NCBI GenBank assembly: GCA_032622095.1
Contig: CP136063.1
Coordinates: forward strand, 179,161,956 to 179,225,955
Direction: 5' to 3'
From: Siphonodentalium dalli
Lineage: Eukaryota > Mollusca > Scaphopoda > Gadilida > Siphonodentaliidae
Length of the DNA: 64,000 nt
Part shown: piece after piece, positions 1-13,900 of the stretch
Position numbering within the stretch: the first letter of the stretch is position 1
Layout of the letters: each line of letters begins with the position of its first letter
Notes under the pieces: model-generated
Seen by the model: the letters and a program-made list of their open reading frames with translations, nothing else
What the model was told of the DNA's origin: nothing
The model's database searches: none
Position numbers and translations under genes: made by a program

Positions 1-98
1 TTGGAGGGCGACTTAAACTTCGCCCGACTGCAAAAATAAGGCGAAGTGGACGGCGATAGGGCGACTTCTTCGCCCACGTCGCCCTCTTGGCTGGTCCC
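1..98. other. unassigned sequence at window edge
   Basis: This is a short GC-richer stretch with repeated GGCGA/CGCCC motifs that pair loosely as an inverted repeat (GGGCGAC near 7 and 59, CGCCC near 22, 71 and 80). It is probably part of another repeat. No coding homology is recognised. Confidence 0.3.
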
Positions 99-1351
99 TG
101 GGGTTCGCGTTGCCACTTGCCAAATTTGGCAAAAAATATTTTCATTGGAAAAAACCAAATTTAATTTGGCAAAGATTTTGGCAAGTGGGTTATTAAATTA
201 TGTGATGTGAACTATCTAGTCATAAGACATCATCAAAGGTGGATTATCTGAAAAATGAAACCCGATCAACAAATCTATCAACCTAGCGGTCAGTCTTTAG
301 TTTTCACAAAACAGTAATACCTTTCTGTATACATCAAACTGCCATCAAACTATTAATCAACCGCAAAAGGTAATTATCAAATTGTTTTTATAGTTAATCC
401 CCTTTGTATGCACACTACTGGCGACACTGAACACCGCGTATTTATGATATCCGTGTGTTGTGCCAAACGATTATAAGACAATAGGTTAATCAGTCGAATG
501 TGCATGGCAAGCGAGGTTTTAATTGGTGGTTTGGCTTGTTGAGACACTGGATGAAATATTATGACAGATACTTCAAATTTGATAATTGTCTTAACAAAAA
601 TAAAATGTAATTTTTGGTGTTGCTTAGATATTTATTGTTACTTTGATATATAATAACAATACTAGCTTGCTTCACTGGCTCGTTTTACCGCGTATATGGT
701 TAGGTTTTACATTATATAAGGATTAACTGTCATGTGGACTGTTTTTATGGAGATGTAACCGTGAGGTAAGTGGTCATAACTTGTGTAAAACCCGAAGGGT
801 TTTACATACAAGTTATGACCACTTACCTCACGGTTACATCTCCATAAAAACAGTCCATGTGACAGTTAATCCTTATATTTATATACATTTAGCAAAAAAG
901 CCACTTTTGTAAATGTATTTAAATCGAAAAGTGTATCGTGACAAAACCAGCCCAAAATATCCCACAGCACCTTTGGCAAAAGTTAACAGGAACAATTGAA
1001 ACCCGATGATTTATTAAGTCAATCCTGCGCGAAGCCAAATGCGCCCAAAACATTACGCGTTCGTCTTTCCGAACCCAAATGACGTATCGATGTTGTTATG
1101 AGCTTGCAGTTATTAGCTGTTGCGCATTCACCGAGAAATAATTGCAACTAGCCATGTGGGCGCCGACCAATCAGAATGCTGGATTTAGTGATGACAACAC
1201 TTAGTATGTAAATATATAACAATAAAAAGATTAGAACTTCCTTCAATTTCTCCAATTATATACCCTCAATTAAATTTGGCGAATAATTTTGAAATTTGGC
1301 CAAAAAAAATCTCATTTGGCAAGAGAAAATTTGGGTCCAGCGCCAACCCTG
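99..1351. mobile_element. hAT-like non-autonomous element with TTTGGCAA subterminal repeats
   Basis: The left end (TGGGGTTCGCGTTG) and the reverse complement of the right end (CAGGGTTGGCGCTG) form an imperfect terminal inverted repeat of hAT style. Just inside both ends are repeats of TTTGGCAA/TTTGGCCAAA. No transposase is encoded and no target duplication is visible, so this copy is old. A related left-end fragment lies at 11130-11270. The internal stretch includes a large hairpin (711-880). Confidence 0.5.
711..880. repeat. long near-perfect hairpin (about 80-bp arms)
   Basis: The sequence around ATAAGGATTAACTGTCATGT, through GTGAGGTAAGTGGTCATAAC to the centre GGGTTTT near 790-800, is repeated in reverse complement on the other side, ending TTAATCCTTATA. 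Arms are nearly identical, which suggests a recent foldback MITE nested inside the older hAT-like element. Confidence 0.85.
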
Positions 1352-1359
1352 TTGTTAGG

Positions 1360-1430
1360 CCAATGAATTCTCTTATATATGTGAGGCTCCCTATGGGAGA
1401 CTCGCATATATAAGATAATTCATTGGCACA
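1360..1430. repeat. CATTCTCTTATATATG palindrome module
   Basis: CCAATGAATTCTCTTATATA is followed by a short centre and the reverse complement ending ATTCATTGG. This is one copy of a palindrome of about 65 bp that recurs across the window (10348, 16680, 20731, 22979, 36993-37272, 38036). Confidence 0.8.
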
Positions 1431-1534
1431 GGGTTTTTTGAAAATTTCAAGAAGCTCCAGTCATGGAAATGGAAGGGTTGTGTCAGTTCATCCAGAAATA
1501 ACAGTGTTGTTTCAGCAGTTTGCCAGTTATGAAG

Positions 1535-1794
1535 TTAACCCTTTCTTTACTAAATAGATTCTCTCATTCAGTTATAAAAGTATAAAAACATCTATGATTC
1601 ATCTGGCGAGATGTTCAAGAAATAAGCCGATGACATTCAGATGCAGTGACGGATAGATAATATAAGTGCAGGAGTATTCCTATTCATTGTTGGGAAGTGT
1701 TCAGAGAATAAGTTCAACAAATGGCCTATAATGAACTTATTATCTGAACATTTCCTCAAGAAGCTCAAGTCAATGAGTATTTAGTAAAGAATTG
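1535..1794. mobile_element. TTAA-type MITE (TTAACCCTTTCTAtACTAAAT family)
   Basis: It opens TTAACCCTTTCTTTACTAAA and closes GAGTATTTAGTAAAGAATTG, with an internal hairpin AGAATAAGTTCAACAAA ... AACTTATTATCTGAAC. The right TTAA is decayed. It ends about 55 bases before the ASNA1 exon at 1849. Related copies are at 2134, 18221, 20195, 34949 and 41212, with parts at 36236, 60395 and 62245. Confidence 0.7.
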
Positions 1795-1848
1795 ATGTTG
1801 ATTTTGAATGTACAAAAATAACGTTTTCTTGCATTTTGCACTTTTCAG

Positions 1849-1999
1849 GTTGGTGAAGACCATGAATTTTTCTTGTGTAGTTTTTGACACAGCGCCTACA
1901 GGGCATACACTGAGACTCCTGTCCTTCCCAAATGTTGTGGAAAATGGCCTTGGCAAGATTCTAAAAATCAAAAGTCAAATTGGACCATTTATCAGTCAG
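1849..1999 (+). CDS. ASNA1: ASNA1 coding exon with switch II motif
   Basis: The acceptor is the AG at 1847-1848 after a pyrimidine stretch. The first base completes an Arg codon begun in the upstream exon, so it enters after codon position 2. The exon encodes [22 protein letters not shown] and ends in PFISQ at a GTGAGA donor (2000). [10 protein letters not shown] is the invariant switch II of Get3 ATPases, which carries the catalytic-site Asp and couples ATP hydrolysis to substrate-groove closure. A TTAA-type hairpin element ends about 55 bases upstream of the acceptor. Confidence 0.96.
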
Positions 2000-4900
2000 G
2001 TGAGAAAATACTTGTTTTGTTTACAAGTCATTACTATTTGTGAGGTCCAGGAAGCTCATCTTTTTATTTTTCATACTCTGATGGTCAGAAATCATTTCCC
2101 AGAACTCAAAAATATTTGGTGTTGTTTGATGGGTTAACCCTTTATATCCTAATGGAATATCCAATTCAGTGGTAAAAGTATACATTGGATTAGTCTATTC
2201 TTCATCAAGAGGGATTTCAGGATACATGATTTGACAGAAAAAGATAATACAAGTGCAGAAAGGATTTCTATTCATTTATGGGAAGTGTTCAGATAATACC
2301 GGTAAGTTCAAGAAACAAACTTATTATCTGAACATTTCCTAAGGAAACTACTTGTCAATGAGTATTTAGTATAGAAAACGTTAAAGACCCATATAATTAA
2401 AAACAAAATATTTTGAGTCACAGATTTTATTGTTTTTTATAGTGCCTTGATATACGGTTTTAATAACAACCTATACTATAAAATATGATTAAAATACTTT
2501 AATTCATCACCATTTGAAATGTCTGTGTCTCAGAAGATTCCCATAGAGAAATAGAAAATAGCTGAAACCATTGAAAGATTTCCCCCGTTATGGCTTCCAT
2601 AATGCAACAGAATTCAAACTAAAAATGTATTTTCAATAGAAGGAGAATAACTCTATATCTTAAGATATCGAGTTATTCCCCTTCCATTGAAAATAATGAA
2701 ACATGAGCACAGAACACAAGTCGATATTGCAACAAAAATAACATGTTCACAGATTAGTACACCGAATACACTGCTGAATAAGTTGATAATACAATGTTTT
2801 GGAGCTTCCTCTTTCAAATGGTGTATAATATTGCATATATTTTATATAAAATTATCTGGGGGTTCAAAAATTAAGTGGGCCTTTAATTCCACCAATTTCA
2901 CGAAACATGTTACACTCCAGAATTATAGGAAATTGCGTTGGTGAAAACATAAAACTATGTTCTGTAATAATGATATTCCTGGTTATAACATACTTACCGT
3001 GTTGTAGTAACAGTGTAGTGAAAATTAATAGGAACAATTTGAAATTCATCATTTTCAAGAGTAATTAAAGCTTTTGTGTGGCAAAACGTTTAAAACACAT
3101 TGGCTGGCAGTGAATAGGAACAGAGACTGAGTTAATTCCGTAATCTTTCCTAGGGGATCTTCTATTTATAATATGTATTTGATTGGGAAATTTTATAGAG
3201 TTACAGCCCCTTGATTGTTTTCCATGAAGAATGTGCAGCCACCACCCTGGTTAATCACATGGTAAATTGATCGGGTGAATGAGAGAATTTGATTCCCTTT
3301 GATGCTGTGCGAATTAAAAACTAACAACATATTTTCATAAAAGTCTTAGAGTTTCAGATATTAATCATTCGTTAAGATATGCATGTATATTAAATACCAT
3401 CATGATGATATGTACATTGAATAGAACGTAACTGCATCATAATTTTGTTTTGATGATGGGTGTTTATGCATGCTCTGAATAATCCTGATATTTGAAATCG
3501 GACTTGGCACTGAAAGGGTTAAATAGTCGTGGTCATTATTACAATTAAATCGAAAGAAGTTTCCTAACAACTGTCTATGCTGCTGTAGTTTAAATAGTTC
3601 GTTGAAATAATTAACTAAGACTGTATGACCAAGGTGCCACTCCAGGGTTGTGGATATGGAGACGTGCTTCGTGCAAGTTAAAGTGATGTGAAACACTCCT
3701 GTTGGGTGATCAAATAGAATGGAGAATAATCTTGCTCAAAGTAGTTATTTTTATTAATATTAACCCAAATTTACAATATACCCAGTCAGTCTTATATATT
3801 TATTAAATGCAATGAGTATCGATGGCAAAATCATTTCCTTTAGTTTATCGCCGATTGTTGCGTCCCGAATCGAGATGTAAATATTTACAATTGAGCATAG
3901 TTCAGACGGTGTTTTCTATGGAGTTGTATGGTCGATTTCTTTAAGATTTGGGCGATGTTAGTAAAATGCTACATTCCCCCAGTTGGTAAAGCGCCTGAGT
4001 ACTAATTTATCAGTTTCACGCACCCGAACAAGTCCATAATATGTCTTTAAAGTGATGTGAAACACTCCGCTGAGGCGTTCCGACTGGAATAACATAATCA
4101 TGCCAAAAATAAGTTATTTTCATACATTTTATATCCAAGTAGTTAGTAAACAGATTCATTATTGTAATCAAATTACATGCAATGACTATTATAGACACAC
4201 TCATTGCCGTAATGTTTGTGCCCCAATAAAGCATCACTAATAAAGGGTAAATATTTATATTTGTGCATTGTTCAACCGATGTGTTCTCTGAAATTGTACA
4301 GTCAATACTGTAATAAGTACATAATATGTCTACGCCCAGAATTAGTGAAATGTGTGTATGTGTTACAATCATTGCAAAAACGAAGATTTTACCATGATTT
4401 ACCTCTGTGCATCTGAATATTGGTGTTGAGGTATGTTTACCGCGTGTACCGTCAATATAATTCTGTATTCATTACAACTTTCCATAATGTATGTAACTCA
4501 TTATCATAGCTTTCTTATTTCCCCTGTTGTTTGGTATAAACTCAGGAGTCAGACATATTTTTCATTTAAGAGATTAATATTATTCACCCTAAGGTGTCTG
4601 ACCTGTTCATGCCCTCTGGATATTTGGTCCTTAGTTGGAAAATCCAGTTTTATATTATGTTTCGCCGACGTCGAGTATTGTTCTCGATGTCTGAGTCAGT
4701 GTGTGAGACGTGTGACACGATATGAGTGGTAGTTGTGTTTACTGACTATCTTTTGTGAGCATTTGATATATCCCTAATGTGTTGTTGGATTCTTGTTGTA
4801 AGAGTTTAAAAAGATAGTTGGTAGGGGTTTATTTTTTTATAAATTGTTTGTTGAGTGCTAATGTCAAGTGTTTGATGTATGTGTCCTGTCAGGTTACTGA

Positions 4901-7900
4901 GGGGTGTACCACTAGGTTATTGTCCAGTATTTGGGAGTTGTATACTGGCCAGAGCTTTGGCAATGTTGAGTATATTAGTTAATACTTAGTTTAAAATAGT
5001 ACTGCATGAATTTAAATACGAGTAAGGCATTTTCTTCAAAAATTTCCATCAACATCAGAAGCCTTCTGATATTTATAAGTTTAAATATCAAATAATTGTT
5101 ATTCTGAAATTTGTTTTTCAGATTGGTGGTATGATAGGTATGCAGGACATGAATACCGATGAAATGTCGTCCAAACTGGATGAAATGTTAGCAACCATAA
5201 AACAAGTTAATGAACAATTTAAAAACCCGGTGAGTTCAAAATTCATGAAACTTGTACCATATGGCTCTTATTCTTTAGTTTTTTTAAACTGGGTTTGTTA
5301 ATGGTTTTGTCTGTCAGTCCAGTTTTGGGTTCTGGCCGCCCAATTTTACCAGAATTAACCTCTTCGCTGTTATGACATCCGTAACTATTACGGACATAAA
5401 AGTGCAATCCGTGTGCTATATTCAGCACACCAGCAGTAGGCCATTATTCATAACTTAAACTCAGAGATTGGTGCATCAGAATAACTATGTTGAAGTATCA
5501 AACAGTATATGATGTTCCATGATTGTGAATGATAACACCCTTTCAACTGAGTCAGTTTTATGGTGATATTCCTGTTATATTTTTCCACTGGAAAATGGCA
5601 ATAACGTCAACAACCCAGCACACGACATCATAGCGTCATTTAGCAGCGAAGAGGTTAAAGCCTTTTATTTGAATTTGGTCTCAATTTTCGTTTTCAAATT
5701 ACTGTTGTTAGTGTGGACTAATCATGAATGGAATGAAATTGTAGGTTTACAACAAGAAAAATAAAGGTAAACTTCAACATCAGTTTCAGGCCATTATTAC
5801 CAGTTATGATGGGTTTTTTTTTTTTTTTTTACTTTTCTGTGCTTCTGGATCATTCCAGTTACAGTTGCTTGATTGCAAATCAAACTGGTATGGGGCCGTA
5901 TTAGCTTAAATACAAGCTATTCTGGAATTTGTCCAATGGTATTTGTCAGAGCTATGGGCCATTATTTTACTTAAAGGACCTAAGGCACTCGCAGTGGTTA
6001 AATGTGCAAAAAAATAAAAGTTTATAAAAACATCACCACTTTGAAGAACATGGAGAAATAGATAAACTTTGTTCTTATATTCATTCTGGATAGTTCTACA
6101 ATAACTAAAGTTTGCGTGTTGAAACATTCTTATGTAAACAAAACTGTCACAGTGATTTGTCAACAAACATCGCTGATCCTGTAGTAAGTTCAAATATTTT
6201 AGTGTGAATGTGATTTTCAGAATATTTTTCAATGCTTTGACATTTTTGAATGTTTACCATCAAGATTTGATTAAACTTTGGTATTTTATTCGACTTTTAT
6301 TGGCAATTCCACTGTAACAGTAATGTTTACATAGCAATGGTTTTGACATGCAAAATCTCATTATTGAAGAGTTATTTAATAATGAAAATAAAAACAAAGT
6401 CAATCTAATTTTTCATGTTCATGTTGATAATAGTAATTTTACAGACTTTTATATTATTCCATATGAACCAACTTTAAAGTTCCTTTAAACAATTGTGTTT
6501 TGCTTTCTTTTTTGATGACATCTCCAATTGTGGTATCTTTCTGAAACAATATAATGGGTGCATTATGTCATGCCTCATGGCCATTTGTTTTGGCCTCTCT
6601 ATCCATTTGAAGCGGCCTGTTCCACAATGGAATGGTAAGTCCAAACAAAAATAATGTTCTGTTTCTCAGACAGCTGCGGCCTCATAAAAATATGGCCTGC
6701 TGGGTGCTTTTTATGGACCACCGAAAATAAAAATAATAAATCATCCTTCCGATCAGCTTAACAACGTGATGTCCACAATCTATGTCCACTACTGGCCATA
6801 AATCTAGTTGGACACATTTCAACTTGTATTTGATATTTCCCTTTGTTATTTCTGATAATAAAAGTTTTCTGTTTGGTTTATTTAAACTGTATGTATTTGG
6901 GTCGTACAACAAACTGCTGCATCGAAATTATCACAATCAAAGTCATTTTGTAGGTAAAATATAAATATAAAAACCTGCATCTCTGATAAACAAACAATAA
7001 TTTTTGTGTGGCCTAATTCAGGTTTAATATTCTTTTTCAGGACCAGACAACATTCATTTGTGTTTGTATAGCTGAATTCTTGTCACTCTATGAGACCGAG
7101 AGGCTAGTTCAAGAACTTTCCAAATTTGGAATTGACACACATAACATTGTTGTGAATCAACTCTTGTATCTGCAGAAAGGAGAACAACCTTGTAAAATGT
7201 GTAAATCTCGACACGGCATACAGAAAAAATATCTTGACCAGGTATGTTCAACATCTTTAAAAGTTGCATGACTTGCCTGCTGATAATTAAAAATTCAGAA
7301 TGAATAAAAAATCGGATTGATTTTCTTTCTGAGGCTATTTATTATTTTCTCACGGAATGTTTACACTTTCAGTCCTTCGATATTGAGGCACACAACTGGT
7401 CTTGCATGACATGTCTGGAATTGAAAAGTTGCGCGCCCCATGATCTTGGATGAGTAGACTCAATAATTAACTAATAAAGTGCAGCACAGTAAGGACTGGG
7501 TTAACAACGATCACCGAGAAGTCATAGCATCAAAGGTTATACAACAAAATATTTTTTTTAACCAATCGCCATCAGTTCGTACTATTCAATGCATGTGTGT
7601 CGCTGACAATCAAAATAGTCAAAGAGACGTTGAAAAACAATTATTGATATTGCAACATCATCACTCACAAGTATTAAACACATGTGAGAGATTCTGACTC
7701 CAAGTTACAATGGAACAGACACCAATTCGTAAGAAACTAGAAAATGGAAATGCTATGGGTTACCAATTTGGCATAATAACTTATCAATGTTAATGCGATC
7801 CCTCTCCTGGAGGGAGTCGGCGCTGTAAAAATGATCCCAGTTTACAAGGATCTTTTTGTGAAGTAACCAACAATAAACACTTTCATTAGTTTTTAGCTCA

Positions 7901-10900
7901 CCTGAGACGAAGTCTCCGGTGGAGCTATAGTCATCACTTCTCGTCCGTCATCCGTCCGTCCGTCAAGAATCATCTTCTTCTCCAGTACCATAAGGCCAAA
8001 TGGGTTCTTATTTGGTGTGGATGTTCCTTGGGTGACTCAGACTCAGATTTGTTAAAATAAGGTCACCGAGTCAAATAGTTGCGAAGCCAGGGCCATAACT
8101 CTTCCACCATATTAATTCTTAAAATGACCTCTTCTCAAATTCCATTGGGTCAAATGGGTTCATATTTGGTATGAATGGTCCTTGGTATGAACTGGGGTTC
8201 AGATTTGTCCAAATGAGGTCACTGGGTCAAATGTGGGCGGAGCCAGGGACATAACTAAAAAAAAAAATTCAGATTGAACCCATTGCTCAAATAAAACAAA
8301 AATATATTCAGATTGAACACCTTTGGCTCAATTTAAAAACAAAAAAATTAATTAATTAAAATTAAAAACATTTTTTTATTTATTTCAATAATAATTTTTT
8401 TTTAAAGTTAATTATTAAAGACACAAATATATAAAGAAGCCCATCACCCTTGCCCATTGGTGCTTCTAGCATACCTGTTATCAAACACTTGTTTTAAATT
8501 TATTTCACAGTCATAATACAATACACCCTGTGCATATACCTGAGATTTTATGACAGTAAATCCACGAGCGTATATGCATATCGTATGTGATTATTCATGT
8601 TAAATTATTCCTTATGTTGATATATGTTGTATTTATAATATGTGCAACTGCCCATTGGGTGTATTTTGCATTAAAATCTTATCTTATCTTATCTTATGCT
8701 AGAACCAAGCAAACCAAGTTTATGGTTAATCTGAGGATGTCAGCTTTGATAACAATTGCCTTTACATGGCAGAAATTTGTCTGATTACCAGATATGTACT
8801 CTGTATCCATTTGACTCTTGTCAAGTAAGGCCAGTCTGCTCTGTTGATAATTATCCACATGTCAAATCTGACAGTGCAGTATAAATAAGCACACAGCTCT
8901 CTCTAGCCAGACTGGAGAGGTAATTAATTTTGAAATTGAATGTCAAATATATTCCCAGAAGCCTTCAGTCTCTACTCATATGAACTATTACTGGTTACAG
9001 GTAAAGGAATTTGTGGGTCTGTCGAAATAGGTCATTTATACAGTTTTAACACTTCCTTTCAGTGAATTAATTTCTACCCTATGAATGGTTCTGTAGTTCT
9101 GTGTATAGCACCACCCTTTGTTGATTGAGACTGTTTCTAATGGAGACAGCTTTATAAGTTTAAGAATCAGCCACTCACTCCAAAAACTTTAACCCCTTCC
9201 ATAAGACGAACTATTTGAGTTGTTGAGTTCAAGTTTGGTACTGATTATAGTTTTAAGCTCACTTGAGGCAAAGTCTCCGGTGGAGCTACCGGGTATAGTC
9301 ATCACTCCTCGTCCATCAAATTTTTTTTAAACATCTTCTCCAGACACATAAAACCCAATGGGTTCATATTTGGTGTGTGGTGTTCCCTATGTGACTCATA
9401 TTCAGATTTGTTAAAATGAGGTCACCAAGTCAAATAGTTGCGAAGCCAGGGCCATAACTCTTTCCCTCCATAGTAATTCTTAAAACAACTTCTTCTCAAG
9501 AACCATTGGGCCTATTAAGCTTATATTTGGTATGGAGGGTCCCTGGTTTACTGGGGTTCAGATTTATTAAAATTGGGTCATGGGCAAAAACATGGGCAAA
9601 GCCAGTGTCATTATCTTTAAAAAAAAATTTGATTTAATTTTTTAGATTTAACTTCTTTCTCAATTTAACAAAAAAAAAACATTTTTAAATGAAAAAAAAA
9701 ACATTTCGATTTTACTCCTTGCTCAATTTTATCATTAAAAAAAAACAATCAATTTAAATTTATAAAAATTTATTACGTTATAACAACTTACTGACTATTG
9801 TAGTCTTCAGAGACCCAGTCTTCTTTGTCTTTACAGTCATTGACAGGCCATCATCATCAACGAAATAGGGATGCAGTGGCCACAATAACATGCATGATCA
9901 TACTCTTGTGTTCAATTTTAGGTGAACTGAACATGGAAGTTAACTAAAATGAAAATTCTGCGAACAAAAAACAGCTCAAGCAGGCAAAAAGCAGGTTGCT
10001 TAGAAGTTTTGTGAAGGACCCGCTATCAATGCTTAATAACTTCAAACATTACTCAATTAAATGCAGCAAAACTTGACATTCAAACATTTTGCCAACAGTT
10101 GCTCATTATTATTGAATAATATAAGTTGATGATTGGAGTGATTTAAGCATGCTACACATATATTAATTGCAACAAAATACTGTAATTGACTGAATATTCT
10201 CACAAAAATTAATGTCTTGATCATGCAGAATTTATAAAAAGTTGTAGAATAAACTAAACTCAGAATCACAGAAGTAATAAAGTACTCTATATTATTAACC
10301 CTTTGAGTGCCAAGTCCGTTTTTTGTATCAACCCATATACCCTGTGACAATGCATTCTCTTATATATGCGAGTCGACCATAGGTCGCCTCGCATATATAA
10401 GAGAATGCATTGGCCTAACATTTTTTTTTTTTTTTTTTTTTACAATTTTTTACAATTTTAATTATTTATTCTTTAACGGACTTATTTTATAGGTTTAGGG
10501 CCGATGAGATCGGCCCCTGGCACTCAAAGGGTTACAGAACAATATCTAAATTGATATGTATCACTCACACAACCAAGTTTGGGAGGGAAATTTCCAGCAA
10601 TTGTAGCAGTTTGTGTAAGCTTTTAGGTAACCTATGGGTTATCTGAACATATTCCAGAGGACCAAACTTTGGGTTACCTAAGCAGAAACCAGATGAATGA
10701 AAATTAGGTTACACAAAATTTTGAGATTTTCACGCCTGGATAACTTGCGTCCACAAAATCATTTCAGCAATGTGCATATTTCTCTGGATTAATCTGTCTC
10801 AACAACTCTCGGCTAAGCAACCACACCACAGGGTCACTGTGTCAGCAATCAAACATTTGCATGACATGCCAATCAACTCAAATCAGCTGTTTACAGCATG

Positions 10901-13900
10901 CACTTCAAATGATGTGACCAACAAAGTAGCAAATACCCTAACTATGACTGACTCATTTCAAACTTTAAACAGGTACATGTACTACCAATGTTGCCCTAAT
11001 CAGATTATTGACCAAATTTGATTCACGGCTTCTACTCATGAATGTCTGAGATGAGTTCCCCATGTGACCTTTTATGCATGCTGAAATTTGTTCCAACATC
11101 TAGCATTTCTCATATCTTGTAATTATGCTGCCACTTGCCAAATTTTCCAATGGCAAAAAACAAATTCATTTGGCAAAAAACAAATTCATTTGGCAAAAGT
11201 TTTGGTTTTTAATTATGACAATCTAGTCATACAACATCATCGGAAGTGGATTATCCATTACTGTGTGCCAACTTACAGATAATACAAAGGGTGATCCGCA
11301 GATTCCTACTACAACAACATTTTTAGCTCAACTTTACTTTGTAAAGTTTGAGCTATTGCCATGGCTTGGTATCCGTCGTCCGTGTGTGTGTGTGTGCGTG
11401 CGTGTGATTCATCAACAATTTCCTTCAGCACGGGCTACAGGTCGTACCTTTGGTCAGATCATTATGAAATTTGTCATAGTTGTTGACATTGACATGTAGA
11501 TGGGAACAAGTAATTTTGGGGTCATTCGGAAAAAAAACATGGCTGCTAGCGGCCATCTTGGATTTCAACATTCAATCCATTAGCACAGGCTACAGGTCGT
11601 ACTGTTCGTCTGATCATCATGAAATTTGTCATGGATGTTAATATGGACATGTAGATGGGAACGAGTCATTTAGGGGTCATTCGGCAAAAAACATAGCTGC
11701 CAGCGGCCATCTTGGATTTCAAAATTCAATCCATTAGCATGGGCTACAGGCCGTACTGTTTGTCAGATCATCATGAAATTTGTCACAAATGTTAATATTG
11801 ACATGCAGATGGGAACGAGTCATTTTGGGGTCATTCGGCTAAAAAACATGGACACCAGCAGCCATCTTGGATTTTACTCTTTGCATGACTAAATCCTTTG
11901 GCACGGGCTACAGGTCCTACCTTTAGTCGGATCATCATGAAATTTGTCACGGATGTCGGCAAAGACATATAGATGGGAACGAGTCATTTTCGGGTCATTC
12001 GGCCAAAAAATATGGCAGCCAACAGCCATCTTGGATTTTACTCTTTGCATGACTAAATCCTTTGGCACGGGCCTCAGTTCGTACCTTTGGTCAGATCATT
12101 ATGAAATTTGTCATGGCTGTTGACATTAACATGTAGATGGGAACGAGTGATTTTGGGGTCATTCGGCAAAAAAACATGGCCGGCAGTGGCCATCTTAGAT
12201 TTCAAAATTCAATCCATTAGCACAGACTACAGGCTGGAGTGTTCATCTGATCATCATGAAATTTGTCATGAAAGTTAATATTGACATGTAGATGGGAACG
12301 AGTCATTTTGGGGTCATTCGGCAAAAAAACATAGCTGCCAGCGGCCATCTTGGATTTCAAAATTCAATCCATTAGCATGGGCTACAGGCCGTATTGTTTG
12401 TCAGATCATCATGAAATTTGTCACAAATGTTAATATTGACATGTAGATGGGAACGAGTCATTTTGGGGTCATTCGGCCATAAAACATCTTGGATTTTTCC
12501 TTTGCATGACTAAATCCTTTGGTATGGGCTACAGGTCGTACCTTTGGTCGGATCATCATGAAATTTGTCATGGCTGTTAACATTGAAATGTAGATGGGAA
12601 CGAATCATTTTGGGGTCAATCGGCCATAAAACATGTCCGCTTAATCTTGATATTGATCTACTAGATGCAATAAGCTATCAAATGTTTTTGAAAAACATAG
12701 CCGTCAGCAACCATCTTGGATTTTACTTTATATTCTAGTATATCTCTTCATGTTGATAATCTAGTATTACTGGGACCTTTCAACTGTCCGCATTCCTAAT
12801 CGCTCCATTGACAGTATCATATGAAATTATTCCCTTTCCAAGTTGAGCTACAGTGTCATTGACACTTTCATTATAAATGCCGCTTCAGTTGTCAGAATCG
12901 ATTAATTGCCCAAAAATAATGCTAACCACTGTCAACTATAGTTTCAAATTGCCCGAAACATGTTATTTATCAACATGCTGTTCGACAAAATTTGGCCTTA
13001 TTATTAAAAGAAAGCCTCTTCACCCGCAATTTGCTCTGAGTTCGTCGACTGTTTACTGGGCCACTAATAATTCTCGATGGTGACAAATAATAGATTAATA
13101 AAATTTATATTTAATAACTCTGAGCTTTGATAAGTGGGTTCCTCGACCCGAATCAAATATTTTTTACCCCCGAATCCAAATAAATAGTAATTGACGGGCG
13201 CTTAATCGGATTTTGCATCTTTAAAGTATATTTATTGATTTAAAATGGTGTTCTTACTCACTATAGTGGTTTTACAAATGGGCTTTTGTGTTGCATAATA
13301 CTTATTGGATCATAGAAGGGTGATCTTAGGATGTAAATTGAACTCCCACCATTTTTACTTCTCCCTAATAACAGTCAACTTTTCCCTAATAACCAAACAT
13401 GGGGAAGTGACTTCATCCAATTTAAAACCTCTGATGTTAAAGGGGTACTGTACGCCAATTTCAATAAATTCCCGGTAACAATTGCGATCTAATATCAATG
13501 TTATATTTTAAAATAACGTATTTGAGTCGACGATGTCTACTGAAAACGTTCCGGTTAACAGGCTACCACAAAAGTAAAATTGAATTATTTAATATAAAAT
13601 CATTTATGGCTGGAGTCATAAAATGGAGAATTATGCCAGTACGAGTTACCGTTCTTGAAATCTCACATGTTGGGTGTCTTTTATCGACGGCCGTTTACGA
13701 CGAACATTATTGAGTTGCGAACAAAACATGTTACATGCAAAAGGAAGTCCCGCTATAACCAATTTGGAAAAAAAGAGAAGAAACAAGATTCATAAAGCGT
13801 CAAGTATTTTTATAGGGGGTGAGATTGTTCGATGGAAGAGATTGCAGGCATCAATTGAACTTCCGGTTCATCGTGCAACCTGCGTCTTCTCCGGTGAAGG

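Noticed and set aside
1-1848. Search for the upstream ASNA1 exon with the P-loop (GGKGGVGKTT-type) motif
   Set aside because: No translation of this interval gives the motif. It is filled with a hAT-like element and MITEs, so the exon must lie outside the window.
4016-4732. Open frames of about 100 codons on both strands
   Set aside because: Located in an ASNA1 intron over repeated sequence. Composition is not protein-like.
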